Assembly: GCF_021869535.1 (NCBI RefSeq)
Contig: NW_026262593.1
Location: 70,396,322 to 70,460,321, forward strand
Direction of reading: 5' to 3'
DNA: 64,000 nt
Source: Mytilus californianus
Lineage: Eukaryota > Mollusca > Bivalvia > Mytilida > Mytilidae
Under the pieces are notes generated by a model. It did no database searches. It was not told where the DNA came from and saw only the letters and a list, made by a program, of their open reading frames with translations. This document shows, in pieces, positions 22,788-35,284 of this stretch. A program made the translations under genes and the position numbers. Position 1 is the first letter of the stretch. Every line of letters begins with the position of its first letter.

Positions 22788-23996
22788 TGAAAAGGTCAGA
22801 CTGACAAACAACAGTCCTCAAAACACTACATCGAAATATACGAACACTTATTTGTCTACCTAAAACTGCAGGTGATCGTAGTTGCTCAGGAATGGTATTC
22901 AATCTTCAACAATATATTAATTTTTCGTCATATTTGATAAAACAAATAATATCAAATGTAATAATGTTCTAACATACAAAATTGAAACGGATTTGCGATT
23001 GAAAAGCACGTGTTGCAACCAGTATTCATTCGAATACTGAACGATAATAAACTTTATTACACATGTCATCTACTTTCGATATCGAAAAACAATATTTTAC
23101 TATTTATACCTGGTATATTCCTTTAAATTTATAATACCCCTTTTCAAATATAATAACTGATATTGACAATAATCGATGTGTAATCGAAACAAAAAAGAGC
23201 AAAATGATTCTAATTTGCAGATGTTGCTATTAGGGCAACTGCAAAAGCTTCATTACGAGACTGATTCCTGATCAGTATTATATTATTTGAAGTTGAAATG
23301 ATGAAAAAAATCCCTAAACCTATAAACGACAAATTTATTTATTTTTGACGTATACATATTGATACCTCAAGAAAGATTTTGCTTTTAGCGCAATTTTATC
23401 ATTTTTTGGAGATTATTTAAGAATAGCAATTTTCTGTAAATATTGCGCGATTAAAACTTTAATTTGCATTTGATTTGGAATTATGGTATTCTGTTCTATG
23501 TGGTTTGTATGAGTTTTTGAACAAAAATATCAAACAAGAACCAGATTGATGGCATTATCATGATGATATCTAAAGACACCAAAAACTGATACTCGGGTAT
23601 ACTTCCCATAAATGGAGATAGCACCCATTTATGAGGATCTTCCCCAACCTGTACAGTTAAATAATCTGACCAATTTCTTAAAAAGGCAAATTTTTCATGA
23701 GATTCTAGTCATGTCTACAAAATCTTGATGATGGACAATGGTTGAAAATCTTGTAGTTCATACCTACATGACCTAAATCATGAAATTTGGCAGGTGTGAT
23801 GTTAATCTAATGGCCTTCAAAAAGTAGAATATTTGGTATTTAGTACATTTTATTCAGTTCTCTAAATTTTATAATGTGGTCTCATTGAAAAGGAGAAAAG
23901 GACGCCAATCTGTCATGACAGCCATTATAATGAAATACAAAATTCAAATTGTTATCACTGTAAATTGATGAGTTTTTGGTTATAAATTAGAATTCT

Positions 23997-24105
23997 AGTC
24001 ATTTCAGCACCTGGTTGAATCGGCACCCGATGTAGTCAATTCGGCACCTAGTCAATTCGGGACCTCGTTAATTCAGCACCCAAGGTAGTTATTTCGACAC
24101 CCCAT
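23997..24105. repeat. Degenerate short tandem repeat (ATTCGGCACC type)
   Basis: Five to six imperfect copies of a ~20-bp unit around ATTCGGCACC, ATTCGGGACC, ATTCAGCACC and TTTCGACACC are spaced irregularly. Confidence 0.55.
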
Positions 24106-24906
24106 GACTTGTATTATGTTTTCCAAAGTAAACTATTGAAGACTCTGTTTTTTTCATATTTTTTAAGATATTTTCGCTCGAGCTGTCAAGGTATATTAGT
24201 CACGCATAACAGAAGTTCCAATGAAAACGTTGTTATAAAAAATGTCGTAATATCTGTTCCTACTGGAACTTATATCATCAAGGAGCTACAATTTAATGAC
24301 AACTGTACATTGCTAGTAAACATACAAAATTGGTGCCAGTGCTTATTACAGTAGGTGTAATAAGTTGTGATTACAGATAATCCGCTTATCGACATCGGAT
24401 GGGTCATTAATCCGTTAATTAAACTTCATAATTGACCATTGTAATAATTTTTCTCATTAAATTCGGTCAGTCAGCATTTCAATTTCAATATTTCTCAAAA
24501 GATGACAATTTGCGTTGGATGTATCCGTAGATCGTCTGTTGTTTATATGTCAAAGATTTTTTTTTAAATTGATCTTTTAAACTAGTTTTAATCCAGAAGA
24601 AAGTAAAAAACATGCTAGACTGTACCTTTCATTGAATATCTATATCCAAATTAAATTAATTAAAGCTGTAATTCATGATCACAACTTGACTGCTTTGTTT
24701 ACATTTGTTGAAAGCCATGTGCTTTTTGGCGGGAAAATTCGGAAAACCCCTTTAACAAGAAACAGTTACATTTCATTGTTATTTATAGACAGTAAGATTT
24801 TCATTTTGATTAACTGCTAAGATTATTTCATTAAAAAAGAATACTTTCTTGGGGTGAAACTGATAATACTTTAATACTCTACATCTAGGGGTGTGTAAAA
24901 TGGAAA

Positions 24907-24921
24907 GGGGGGGGGGGGGGG
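24907..24921. repeat. Poly-G run
   Basis: Fifteen consecutive G residues, unusual in AT-rich DNA. It is prone to polymerase slippage and to sequencing length error. Confidence 0.85.
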
Positions 24922-25899
24922 ATTTTTTAGATATAATATTACAAATATAAGTTTAACAGTCTGAAAAGACATGGTTAAATGGATTTTAGTTCGAAAAACT
25001 CAATGTGGTTTATTATAACTCATTTATTATTTCGATCATAATCAGAAACACTAGGTTACATGTATTAGGTATTTCAAACATATATTATTGCCTTTATAAG
25101 AACATTCAAGACTATTAATAAGTATGTACCTGTAGAAAAAATACCCTGATAGGGCCTTAAAATTTCTACTGGGCCCTTGGAAAAAAGTTTTGGGATCCAG
25201 GTTGGCCCCTGGAGAAAATGTAAGGTATTGTTCCTGACTGTATTGCAGATCTAGTGTAGTATTTTAACTGACATGTAAAATTCATTTCACTAATGAAATA
25301 AAAATAATTCTACAAAACACCGCTGCGCTCTGCATTGCAACTTAACCTTAGACCTACCATGCATCAAAAATGTTCTAGGGAAGACTGAGCTAGTAATATT
25401 CGTCCTTGCATGGTCCCTTCAATACTGTTACCCAAAATAAGGTTGATTTTCATCAAGCGTAAAAGTGACTAAACCCCCTCAAAACTCCTAGCTGAAACCC
25501 CTGCAGTTAACATAAGACAATGTTTGACATGCTCTTTTTGAAATATCAATCATCGTGCTAAAGTGCCCTTTTCATAACTGGCTCCCTGCCCTTTTGAAAT
25601 CCTAACTGGAACATAATATGTTATAATCTTGCAAACTTAAGGAATGTTCAAACTTGACATTGACCTTGGTTTAACGAAAATTGCACCGTACAAATTATTG
25701 ACGACCGGGAAAAACAGAATGTGCAGATAATAAGCTTACGAATGATATATAATATATCTCTATGTTAGTTGGGTTCATTAAAGTCGTTAATTAAGCGTGT
25801 GTTTTTTCAAATGTCACTCGCCTAGTTAGAAGACAAAATCAAGTATGAAGCTGAAGAGCATTGAGGACCCTAAATTTGGAAAGGTTTTTCCAAATTCAG

Positions 25900-26712
25900 A
25901 TAAGTTAATCTATTCCTGAGTTAAATTTAAATATCTCTTATACTGTTCATTGATTCTTTCGGTTTTTTTTACGAAATGTTTTTAAACGCTCGTGTCAAGG
26001 TTAAAGAGTGCTGTAATTGTTGATGACCTTATTTCTCAGCTTTCAAGTAGTTAGGTAGTTAGGTAGTTATGCTAAAACGTAATTCAAATATATTTATTTT
26101 TGGTTGATTGTTATCAGTTTTAATATAATCAATACTTCAAAGGCAAGGGTATTATGAAATGCTCCATAAGATAAAAAAAGTGTAAAGGTATGTACAATTT
26201 TAGAATCTCTTTTCCAACATTAGTTCAAGTGCCGGAAAATGGTAATGAAGCTTCTGTCGTATAACAATACCAAGGCGAAAGACACCAAAGGGGTATTCAA
26301 ACTCATAAGTCAAAAACAAACTGACAATGTCATGATAAAACACGAAAAGCGATGAAATACAAACAGCAGTACATAAAAACAACAAAGTTGCTTAAAATTA
26401 AAGATTTTTAAACCTTACAGTCAGGCAGGAAGAAAACGCGCAGGTCAACTTAACATGCTATTGTGTTTAATGCATTTTTAACAGGAAATAGCTCTTGTTG
26501 AACCATTATGATTTGTACACATGATTATTCAATGTCTTTTAACCAAATAATGAATGATGAAAGGATATAACCAAAGGTCAGTTGACCCCATAACAATTCT
26601 AATTTTTAGGTTCTGAAATATTTCGTGTGTTTGATGTTCATCTCTGATCATGACTTCACCTTTGATTTGAATTTGTTTTAACGTCTATTTTCTCGGAAGA
26701 ATCAATTTTAAT
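25900..26712. repeat. Arm B of an inverted repeat (partner 45974-46879)
   Basis: TTAATCTATTCCTG, the CGCTCGTGTCAAGGTTAAAGAG segment and TTCTCGGAAGAATCAATTTT all recur in reverse complement at 45974-46879. B lacks a ~50-bp internal duplication present in B' and has an extra TTAGGTAG unit at about 26050. A Penelope-like tail fragment (about 26230-26390, minus) sits inside both arms and so predates the duplication. Confidence 0.88.
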
Positions 26713-28600
26713 TAACCCCGTTCATAGCCTTTTTTTCAATTTTTCCTGCCATTTGATTGTCTAAAGTGCAAGCGAGGTCTTTTTCTGAAAACTTTTTCTC
26801 AAGTAGTGGCTTCTAAGATATACATGTAAAACTGGAATCAGATCTATTTTTAACGGGTTAAATCTATTTTTGTGCTTATTTATAATATTTAGAAAAATAG
26901 AAAGTGATACTTTTTTTATATAATATTTCGGTAGAGTTGAAAATTTCCTTGAATAACGCGGACACATTTTGTGATATATTCTGTAAATAACGGATTAGAA
27001 TTGTTGTTATATTACTCGCCAATATGCTCTAAAGCTTTGAGAGAAAAAAGGTATTACTATGCATGGACACAACCTCATATGAAAAAATCCACAGACTTTT
27101 TTCCCGCCAAAAATGATAATGGATTAAAGTACTCATACATAATAATAATAACCGATTAAACTGAAAAAAAAATCATCATTTAGAGCAATATATTCTATGA
27201 CGAGTAATTGTGGACATTTTTGTCTTAATTGTCTTTTCTTTAATTTTAATTTTTCGTTTTGCAAATCATTTAGACTATTTATAGTTTCTATCTATAATAG
27301 TTTTCAAGTGAGTGAAAAGTGAAGAATTTATTCACAACACATTCATTAAGGACAACAAATCTATTCGGGATTCATGGACAATTTGTGTTGTGTTGACCTA
27401 TTTGTAGATCTTTACATTATGTTAACATTTTCTTTTTACAGTGTCTCACTATCTGTTAAAATTTTCAATATAATAGGAAGACAAGCAACAAAATGATAAA
27501 AAAAAAAACATTGTTTAAGGGCAATGCTTCGTATAAGAAATTTCAATCCAAAATAGTGGTCTTGATATGGTAAAGTACGAGATGACGCCGACAATTTTAG
27601 TACAATTCCATACTTTGAAATCAAATTTTAAAAAATGATGGTCAAAATATATACCGTTAGTTTTCTCGTTTCAAATGTTTATCATTTTTCATGTCTTGCC
27701 TTTTATAGATGATTATACGGTATGTGAGCAGTAAATTGCGTTATGTAATTATAGAACTTCTTTTCCAATTAAAAGTATTGGGATAATTCACAAAGTAATA
27801 ATCAAACTATCGTTTGCATGCTGTTAAAAGCTTACAAACCTATGTCTCATACAGTCACATTGCTTGTGGGTTGGTTTGCAAAAAAAAAACCAGCTAAACA
27901 GAAACCAAAAATATATCCCACTACCATTATAAGGGAAAATGAGGTCAAGGCTATATAATAAGATACAAAGACAACAGGAATTACTAAAAAATATATGACA
28001 GTACAACATGCACCACTTTCCAAACATTAACTTCTGATGTAAAATGAGACAAACAATAACGAATAACACATGGTCTAAATAGCCTGAATTTGTACCGGCA
28101 TAAAGCAGTTTAATGGCACACAATCATCCTCTTTCTGCTTTCTTGTGTTTGTTAGTTTTGCAACCGCTTGATGGTAGACTTAACATATTCAAAAGATATG
28201 TTTTAGAGTTCAAAAAATGAGGGTTGATAGGGGAACATTTTAACTTGTTTGATACGAATCTTCCAAATGATTTAAAAAAAAATTTAACAAACTATTTGTA
28301 TGTGTTGTTTACATATTAGAACTTCATCGCAAGAGTGATTTTGATATGAAAACTGCTTGAGAAGTTAAGTTTACACGTAAGTTAGTTTTCATGCATTGTT
28401 TTCTTCCTGTAAATGACTATTAGGTTTGCAAATTCAACATGACAGAAAAAAATAATAACAGTCATATATTATAGTAGAAATATTTAAATCATCACAGCAC
28501 GTGTTCGAGACCAACAGGTCGACACGACAACACAAAACGGGCTTCATTGGCAATGATACCACATTTTCTTATTTTTTTCAAACTGATATTGAAAGAATGA
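26713..28600. other. No recognisable gene
   Basis: AT-rich DNA with only short frames (for example 26761-26967 minus, 27824-28123 minus) that lack domains, splice context or compositional bias. I see no RNA gene or structured repeat. Confidence 0.5.
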
Positions 28601-28603
28601 CGA

Positions 28604-28909
28604 ATGGATCGAGTCGAAGATTGTATTTGTTATAAATTAAACATGAGGATAGGATTTGTAAGAGGAAGCAACTCATTTAGGTTTACTGTAGAGTTTTTGT
28701 ATACACATGAAATATTATATAGATTACTAGTAGTTTATGTCGTTGAACACAACATAGGACCAGGAGGATTGAACCAGCTTTACGTTGAAGTCCTCGTTCT
28801 CCTCTTTGTTCTTTTGTTGCACCTCCTGCCATACCTGCAAGAACGGCTGATCCTCAAGGAATACCGTATGCATGCCACAATACATGTCCTGTGTTGCCAT
28901 CCTAGGTGA
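28604..28909. other. GC-richer open segment, possible decayed exon
   Basis: A 101-codon plus-strand frame ends in T-I-H-V-L-C-C-H-P-R. The last ~150 bp (28750-28909) is clearly GC-richer than its flanks and is also open on the minus strand, where it reads as a soluble, acidic peptide starting M-A-T-Q-D-M-Y-C-G. The DNA just downstream (28950-29300) has a paralogue at 44880-45165. I recognise no family and cannot decide the strand. Confidence 0.25.
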
Positions 28910-28949
28910 AACCGACGACTAACGGAAGTTACATGTTTATATAGCCTAG

Positions 28950-29300
28950 GTGTCCGTTTGGTGTAGGATGCTGGACATAGTGAAGGCGGTGAAACATTGA
29001 AACATTAGTTAAAATACCGCCTTCGTATGGATTTATTGTTTAAATTGGATTAAATATTATGACGCGTTTCTCTTATGGATCAGTGTAACAAACATCAATT
29101 TACATTGTTCTTATTAATCAGTTTGTCAGTTTTAAAACTTATTTTAGTTCTTCTATAAACGCACATTCTGTTCATCCGTAATAACAGAAATAGAAAGAAC
29201 GATATGAGGTTTTGAGTGTAAGCAGTCTGGAGATGGTATTCCTCTCACAAAATACAAAGAAAGTAGCACACTGCAGTATTTGATCAGAAAATTACTAGCA
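28950..29300. repeat. Diverged direct repeat (partner 44880-45165)
   Basis: Shared landmarks in the same order are GGA(C/T)ATAGTGAAGGC, TTGAA/ATTGGATTAAAT, GCGTTTCT(C/T)TT(A/G)TGGATCAGT and GTTTGTCAGTTT. Non-coding. Confidence 0.6.
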
Positions 29301-30935
29301 TTCATATTCTAAAGATATTTGAAATATCCCAAGCCCTCATATTCAATTATTATACTAAAGATACTACAGCTTATGTTGAAGATTGATTTTAAGAACATTG
29401 TAAAGGGCATGCTTGCTGCTATCAAGGCTTCATATTTTCCTTAGGTTTCCTTTGCAATTTAAAAGTGTTTCGATTTCGAAGATTTGTTTTTCGGAATATT
29501 GCAAAGCAGATGCTCGCTATCACTAAGGCTTTACATATCCAAACCTGTCGTTTGGACATGTTGCTAGCTTCAACTTGATTCCACATTAGACATGTCTATT
29601 TTGACAACCATTCGGGTACGGAACTCCAAGGGACATAACAATAAGTAAGCCATAAGAACGTTTCAATAGTGCTAATAGGGGATCAGTTAGGAATAAACTA
29701 TTAGTTAATAACATCTCCTTTCATGAATGATTTGGTCAAAATCTAGAAGTTTTAGCTCAATTTTCATATCATTACTGCTTTTTAATTTAGAGATTGATGA
29801 CTACAGAATCACATAAAGCTGCATGTATGTGGCATAATATTTGTTTGTTGCAATGTGTACTTCCCAAATTTGTATTTGGAATTGATATATTATTTCTGAA
29901 TTTTCGAAAAAGGGGAGGTGGCTCACATATTCTTTGGTGTATTTAAGAAAAAAGGAAGACCAAACATCTTATTTACATATTCATGAAAGAGAACAAATTC
30001 CTTAACTGTTTAGGTTTTTATACATCCTTGTAATTTAAATATTTGGCTTTGAGCGTTCTTGATGAAGGTAAATCCAGAAAAGCGTTTCGGACGCATGCAA
30101 TTTATAACATGTTGTTTTCATTTTTTACAGCACTGGGTAGATACCTCTGTTGTGGATTATCAGTCCCCGAGGGTATCATCAGCTCAGTAGTCAGTACTTC
30201 GGTACTGACACGATTTATAACAAACCTTTTTAAAATTGTCCGTTGATAAAATTCAAAATTAATAGAAATTAAGGTTTCAACTCCCTCAGGCAAAGATGAC
30301 CTATTTTCTAGGTCCTTTTTGGTTATATAGCTCTTCAACTGTTTAGGTTCTTATACATCCTTGGCTTTGAAATATTCGGCTTTGAGCGTTCCTGATGAAT
30401 GAAAATCCAGAAAAGCGCTTCGGATGCATGAAAATTATTACGTGTTGTTTTCATTTTTTATTGACTTAATTTGATAAAAGCCAGAAGATAAAGAGTGTGC
30501 AGATAGAGGAAAACTATCAACAACACTATTAATCGGCAAACCAAGATCTATAGATAAGCAATCATATCTGAAATTGTCGATACCCTTCTTATAGGAAATA
30601 TTGCCCTTAGATTTTTACCAATTTATTGCTTTTAATGCTTTTATCTTGCAAACTATAACAAAAACGGAGAAACTGTAAACAGGTTATAAGAACATCATGT
30701 TATAGTCTTCAAATGAGTCAACATAACGGAACTTGTTGAATGACTCCCTGTAAGAGGTGGTGCTCTTAATCAATAATAGTACCAAAATTCTGCACTTTTT
30801 ACTGACTTGAAAAAAACAAACTATAATTGATAGAAACTCAAGAATACAGAAATCACGAGAAAACGAAAATTTGGAAATAATACAACAAGACTGAAATTGT
30901 CAATTGAGTCTTCAAAGAATTTATTGCCCTTAAAT

Positions 30936-31572
30936 AGATATAAGAAGATGTGGTATGAGTGCCAATGAGACAACTCTCCATCCAAGTCAAAATTTATAAA
31001 AGTAAACCAATATAGGTCAAAGTACGGTCTTCAACACGGAGCCTTGGCTCACACCGAACAGCAAGCTGTAAAGGGCCCCAAAAATTACTAGTGTAAAACC
31101 ATTCAAACGGGAAAACCAACGGTCTAATCTATATAAAAAACGAGAAACGAGAAACACTTTTGAACCACATCAACACATGACAACTACTGAACATTAGATT
31201 TCTGACTTAGGACAGGTGCAAACAATTGCAGCGGGTTTAAATGTTTTAATGGTACCAAACCTTCACCCTTATCTGAAACAATAGTGTAACATCACAACAT
31301 AGAAAGACACACTATAAAATATCAATTGAAATGGCTTAACTCAATCAAAAGACATATTAACACCAGTGAACATACACTGAACAAATAAATTTGATCTATG
31401 ATACAATGCAAATACAAAATAAATAAACTAAGGGAAGAATAATTAAAGTACCATGTTATACCGCTGTGAAATGTTAAACAATTTAAGAAAAACAATATGC
31501 TTGAACAAAAATATCAGCCATTTGCAATTACTTTAAACACAGGTAAATGAAAAGAATTTTGTAGTTAGGTAC
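30936..31572 (+). mobile_element. Retroposon-like insertion present only in tandem copy 1
   Basis: Copy 2 reads straight through GTCCTTAAAGTATGA, whereas copy 1 is interrupted after GCCCTTAA and resumes with TTAAAGTATGA, suggesting a TTAA target duplication. The insert contains GATGTGGTATGAGTGCCAAT, CAAAGTACGGTCTTCAACAC and GGCCCCAAAAATTACTAGTG, a consensus I recognise as a high-copy mussel repeat. No ORF and no clear terminal inverted repeats. Confidence 0.65.
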
Positions 31573-31869
31573 AGCTTAAAGTATGATTTCTATTTTTATT
31601 AGTTCGTATCATTTTTGTAAGATATGCGTAAGAAAACGAATGTCGGTGAAAAAAGAAGTAAAATTGCAAAAAATATGAAAAAAGATGGTCATAAATGAAT
31701 CAAAGACTTAACATGTAAAACAAAGACTATATTATCAACTTAAGCAGAAATGGGGTTCATTTGTTTTCACCTCGCCAAAATGTCTCAACTATTTTATATT
31801 TAATCGTAATCATAGTTTGGTAGATTAGTTACTAATCTACAGATGATAGTAAGAAAGCTCTATGTAAAA

Positions 31870-32120
31870 AAGAGGCAAAGGATACCAAAGGAACATTCAT
31901 CCCCACAAGTCGAAAATAAACTCACAACACTATGGCAAAAAAAAAAAGAAAGACAAACAGACATACAACTGTACACAAAACATAACATAGAAAACTAAAG
32001 ACTGAGCAACACGAACTCCACCAAAATAAAAACTGGGGGTGATCTCAGGTGCTCCGGAAGTGTAAGCAAATCCATGTGGCATCCGTTTTTAATTTTTAAA
32101 GTCACTATAGTCGACTCCCT
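31870..32120 (-). repeat. Penelope-like element 3'-tail fragment (copy 1)
   Basis: Reverse complement of the tail seen intact at 35660-35900 (AACATAGAAAACTAAAGACTGAGCAACACGAA, then GGTGATCTCAGGTGCTCCGG, are its complement). A matching fragment at 36340-36545 in copy 2 shows that it predates the tandem duplication. Confidence 0.6.
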
Positions 32121-32794
32121 TTTGAGAGTGGTCCCTCTGTGGGGAGTTGAATGTGATGACAAATTTTGTGATACCTCTAATAAAAACAAATTAAGTGATT
32201 AATATCATTTCTTGTTTGATTGTACGTTTTTTAAATATAAAATAGAAAATCACTACTACTTTTTAATCTCATTACCAAACATAATACTGGAAAATGTTAT
32301 GAGTTGTTTAGTTCTGACTACTACAACTATTTTTAAGATTGCTATGTTTTGTAAAATTGTAAACTAATACTGCTACAAACAAATAACTTTTATACTTCAA
32401 ATTTGCTGTCTTCCCTAAAACTTATGACTTCTTGTATATGCAGGTACTTTATAAATGACTAATTACAATGTTTACTCTTTAACTTGTTTTATGATGAATA
32501 TATCTTAACTTGTTCCCTTCTATTCATCCATCACTGTTGGCGGTCTTTGGGAAATAAAAACTTAAAACTTAAATTTGAAACTTTTCTTGACTGATACATG
32601 TACGGATTGGATATATTTTTACGAAATGAAAATGCACAGAAAAAACTCATAGGGTTAAACAATATTCAGCTAATTAAAAAAAAAAATGAGAAGAGAACAA
32701 CATTTTAAAAGTTTCTGTTGTCTCCATGCCGTAGCGAATTATAGTTATTTCGTACCCCACATTTCGTACATCATTGAATATGTATATGTATGTC

Positions 32795-33097
32795 AATTCG
32801 CCCCTTATGGTAGATACAAATGTATACCATTTGGTATCTCACGGGAGAGCTATATTGTGTGTGCCAATTTGTACCTTACGGAAGATGTATATGAATGCTA
32901 TTTCGTACCTTATGGAAGATTTATATGTATACCATTTTGTACCCCACGGGGGATTTTTATGTGTGTCATTTCGTACCTCACGGAAGATTTATATGTATTA
33001 CATTTCGTTCCTTATGGAAGATTTCACGGGAGATTTATATATGTGTACCATTTTGTTCCTCACGGAAGATTTATATGTATGCCATTTCGTACCATAT
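32795..33097. repeat. 34-bp minisatellite, copy 1 array (~8 units)
   Basis: The monomer is approximately TCACGGAAGATTTATATG followed by TATGCCATTTCGTACC (34 bp). Because 34 is one more than a multiple of 3, successive units are read in rotating frames; all three plus frames stay open (32686-33120, 32774-33109, 32895-33191) and encode the same 34-residue supermotif with H-G-R-F-I, R-K-I-Y-M and E-D-L-Y-V phases. No signal peptide or splice context, so coding is doubtful. Confidence 0.85.
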
Positions 33098-33849
33098 TTC
33101 TCAAAGTGATAAAGCCATAGCAAATTCTTTGAATGGTCACATAAGGTGCAAATTTTATACAAATATTTTTGATTCATGGCTTTCGTCTTGAATAAATATT
33201 AGCTTGTGTCCCTTTTCACTGCATTTCCTGGCAAATAAAATCTTGTTAATAAATATAATAAAATGCTCCGCAGAACGCAGTTCAATACGACCACAGAAGT
33301 CGAGCCCTGAACAGGTGGGGGAATTATGGACACAAGTTCAAGATGGATACATCTCTGAATTGAGATTGTGATAAAATATTTGACACAATAAAGGTTTCTG
33401 ATACAGAATGAATGTGGTCTAAGAACTTGAAAATTTGAAACTGGACATTGACCTATTATGATCCAATTTCAAAAATCTAAATACATGGTTGGATTCAGAA
33501 TATAAAAAAAAAACAAAAAATCAATTTTTGATGATGTTCAAACAAAGTTTAATTTGAACCCTTTCGACATCAAAGTAGACCAATTTGATAACGGAGCACA
33601 AACTACGAAATATTATCTAAATACGCGGTTAGATTCGGCATCTTTATATTGTAAAGGGCATGCTTACTTCTTTCAAGGCTTCATATTTTCCTTAAATTTC
33701 CTTAGCAATTTAAACGTGTTTCCATTTCGAAGATTGGTGTTTCGGAATATGGCAAAGCAGATGCTCGCGCTTTCACAAAGGCTTTATATATACAAACCTG
33801 TCGTTTAATCATGTTTCTAGCTTCAACGTGATTCCACATTAGACATGTC

Positions 33850-34240
33850 TTATATATTATTTATTTATGTATTTCTCTGTTCTGAGTGTTCTTTCGTTTA
33901 TTTGTACTATATTCCTGTCATGTAATGTAGTCATTTTAACGGTATTTTTAACATTGCCATATAAGCGGGAGGTTTGGCTAGCCATACAACCAGGTGCTAC
34001 CCACCATATTTTCTTAAAAGGTTCTGTACCAAGTCAGGAATATGACAGTTGTTATCAAATAGCTGTTTCTATGTATGTTGGCCTTTGTTTTTGTAGCAGT
34101 TCAGTGTTTCTGTTGTTCCGTTGTTTTCCACTGATAGTTGATGTGTTTTCCTCGGTTTTGGTTTGTGACCCGAATTTGTTTTGGTACAATAGATTGATGA
34201 CGATTGAACAGCGGTATACTACTGTTGCCTTTATTTGACA
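33850..34240 (+). repeat. High-copy mussel repeat tail inserted in copy 2
   Basis: Contains TTTATTTGTACTATATTCCTGTCA, a TTTTAACGGTATTTTTAACATT segment, CCAAGTCAGGAATATGACAG and GAACAGCGGTATACTACTGTTGCC. The same sequence is found at 57210-57540. Copy 1 passes from GACATGTCTATTTTGACAACC with no interruption. Frames here are incidental. Confidence 0.65.
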
Positions 34241-35284
34241 ACCAGCCGGGTATGTAACTACAAGGGACAGTAGTTTAAGCTCAAATTTCATATCTTTACT
34301 GATTTTTAATTTCGAGATTGATGACTACAGAATCACATAAAGCTGCATGTATGTGGCATAATATTTGTTTGTTTCAACGTGTACGTCCCAAATTTGTATT
34401 TGGAATTGATATATTAATTTTGAATTTTCGAAAAAGGGGAGGTGGCGCCCATATTCTTGGGTGTATTGAAGAAAAAAAGAAGACCAAACATTTTATTCCC
34501 ATACTCATTAAAGAGACCAAATTATTTAACTGTTTAGGTTTTTATACATCCTTGGCTTTGAGCGTTCCTGATGAAGGTAAATCCAGAAGAGCGCTTCAGA
34601 CGCATGAAATTTATAACGTGTTGTTTTCATTTTTTACAGCACTGGGTCGATATCTCTTGTGGTGGACTATCAGTCCCCGAGGGTATCATCAACTCAGTAG
34701 TTGGTACTACGGTACTGATATGATTTATAACAACCTTTTATAAAATTGTCCGTTAATATATTTCACAATTATTAGAAATTAAGGTTTCAACTCTCTCTGG
34801 CAAAGTTGACCTAAGATGGATTTGGCAATTTTTTAGGTCCTTTTTGGTTATATAGCTCTTCAACTGTTTAGGTTCTTATACATCCTTGGCTTTGAAATAT
34901 TTGGCTTTAAGCGTGCCTGATGAAGGTAAATCCAGAAAAGCGCTTCGGACGCATGAAATTTATAACGTGTTGTTTTTATTTTTTATTGACTTATTTTGAT
35001 AAAAGCCAGAGGATAAAGAGTGTGCAGATAGAGGAAAACTATCAACAACACGATTATTCGGGCAACCAAGATCTATAGATAAGAAATTATTTCTGAAATT
35101 GTCGATCCCTGTTTTATAGGAAATATTGCCCTTAGGTTTTTACCAATTTGTTGCTTTTAATGTGTTTATCTTGCAAACTATAACAAAAAGGAAAAAACTG
35201 TAAACAGGTAATAAGAACATCAAGTTATATTCTTCAAATGAGTCAACATAACGGAACTTGTCGGACTCACTGCAGGAGGCATTG

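Larger units (their letters stand above)
18406..25904. other. 7.5-kb segment present between A and B but absent between B' and A'
   Basis: On the right, B' and A' are adjacent; on the left, the same homology is interrupted here. ATAAG occurs at both borders (18401-18405 and 25900-25904). That would fit either an insertion with a 5-bp target duplication or a microhomology deletion from the right copy. I see no terminal inverted repeats and no transposase-length ORF. Contents are a repeat-tail fragment, a GC-richer ORF, a ~700-bp tandem duplication and otherwise anonymous AT-rich DNA (20740-25900 shows only the simple repeats listed). Confidence 0.6.
29395..33646. repeat. Tandem duplication, copy 1 (~4.2 kb)
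   Basis: Starts ATTGTAAAGGGCATGCTT and ends GGTTAGATTCGGCAT; copy 2 follows immediately at 33647. The order of landmarks is identical: GATGACTACAGAATCACATAAAG, the GCGTTTCGGACGCATG repeat, CAGGTGCTCCGG, the 34-bp minisatellite, and TTTAATTTGAACCCTTTCGACATC. Copy 1 alone carries the ~640-bp insertion at 30936-31572. Confidence 0.9.

Noticed and set aside
32686-33191. Overlapping frames as a real repetitive protein gene
   Set aside because: The open frames are fully explained by the 34-bp monomer lacking stops; no signal peptide, splice sites or start context were found.
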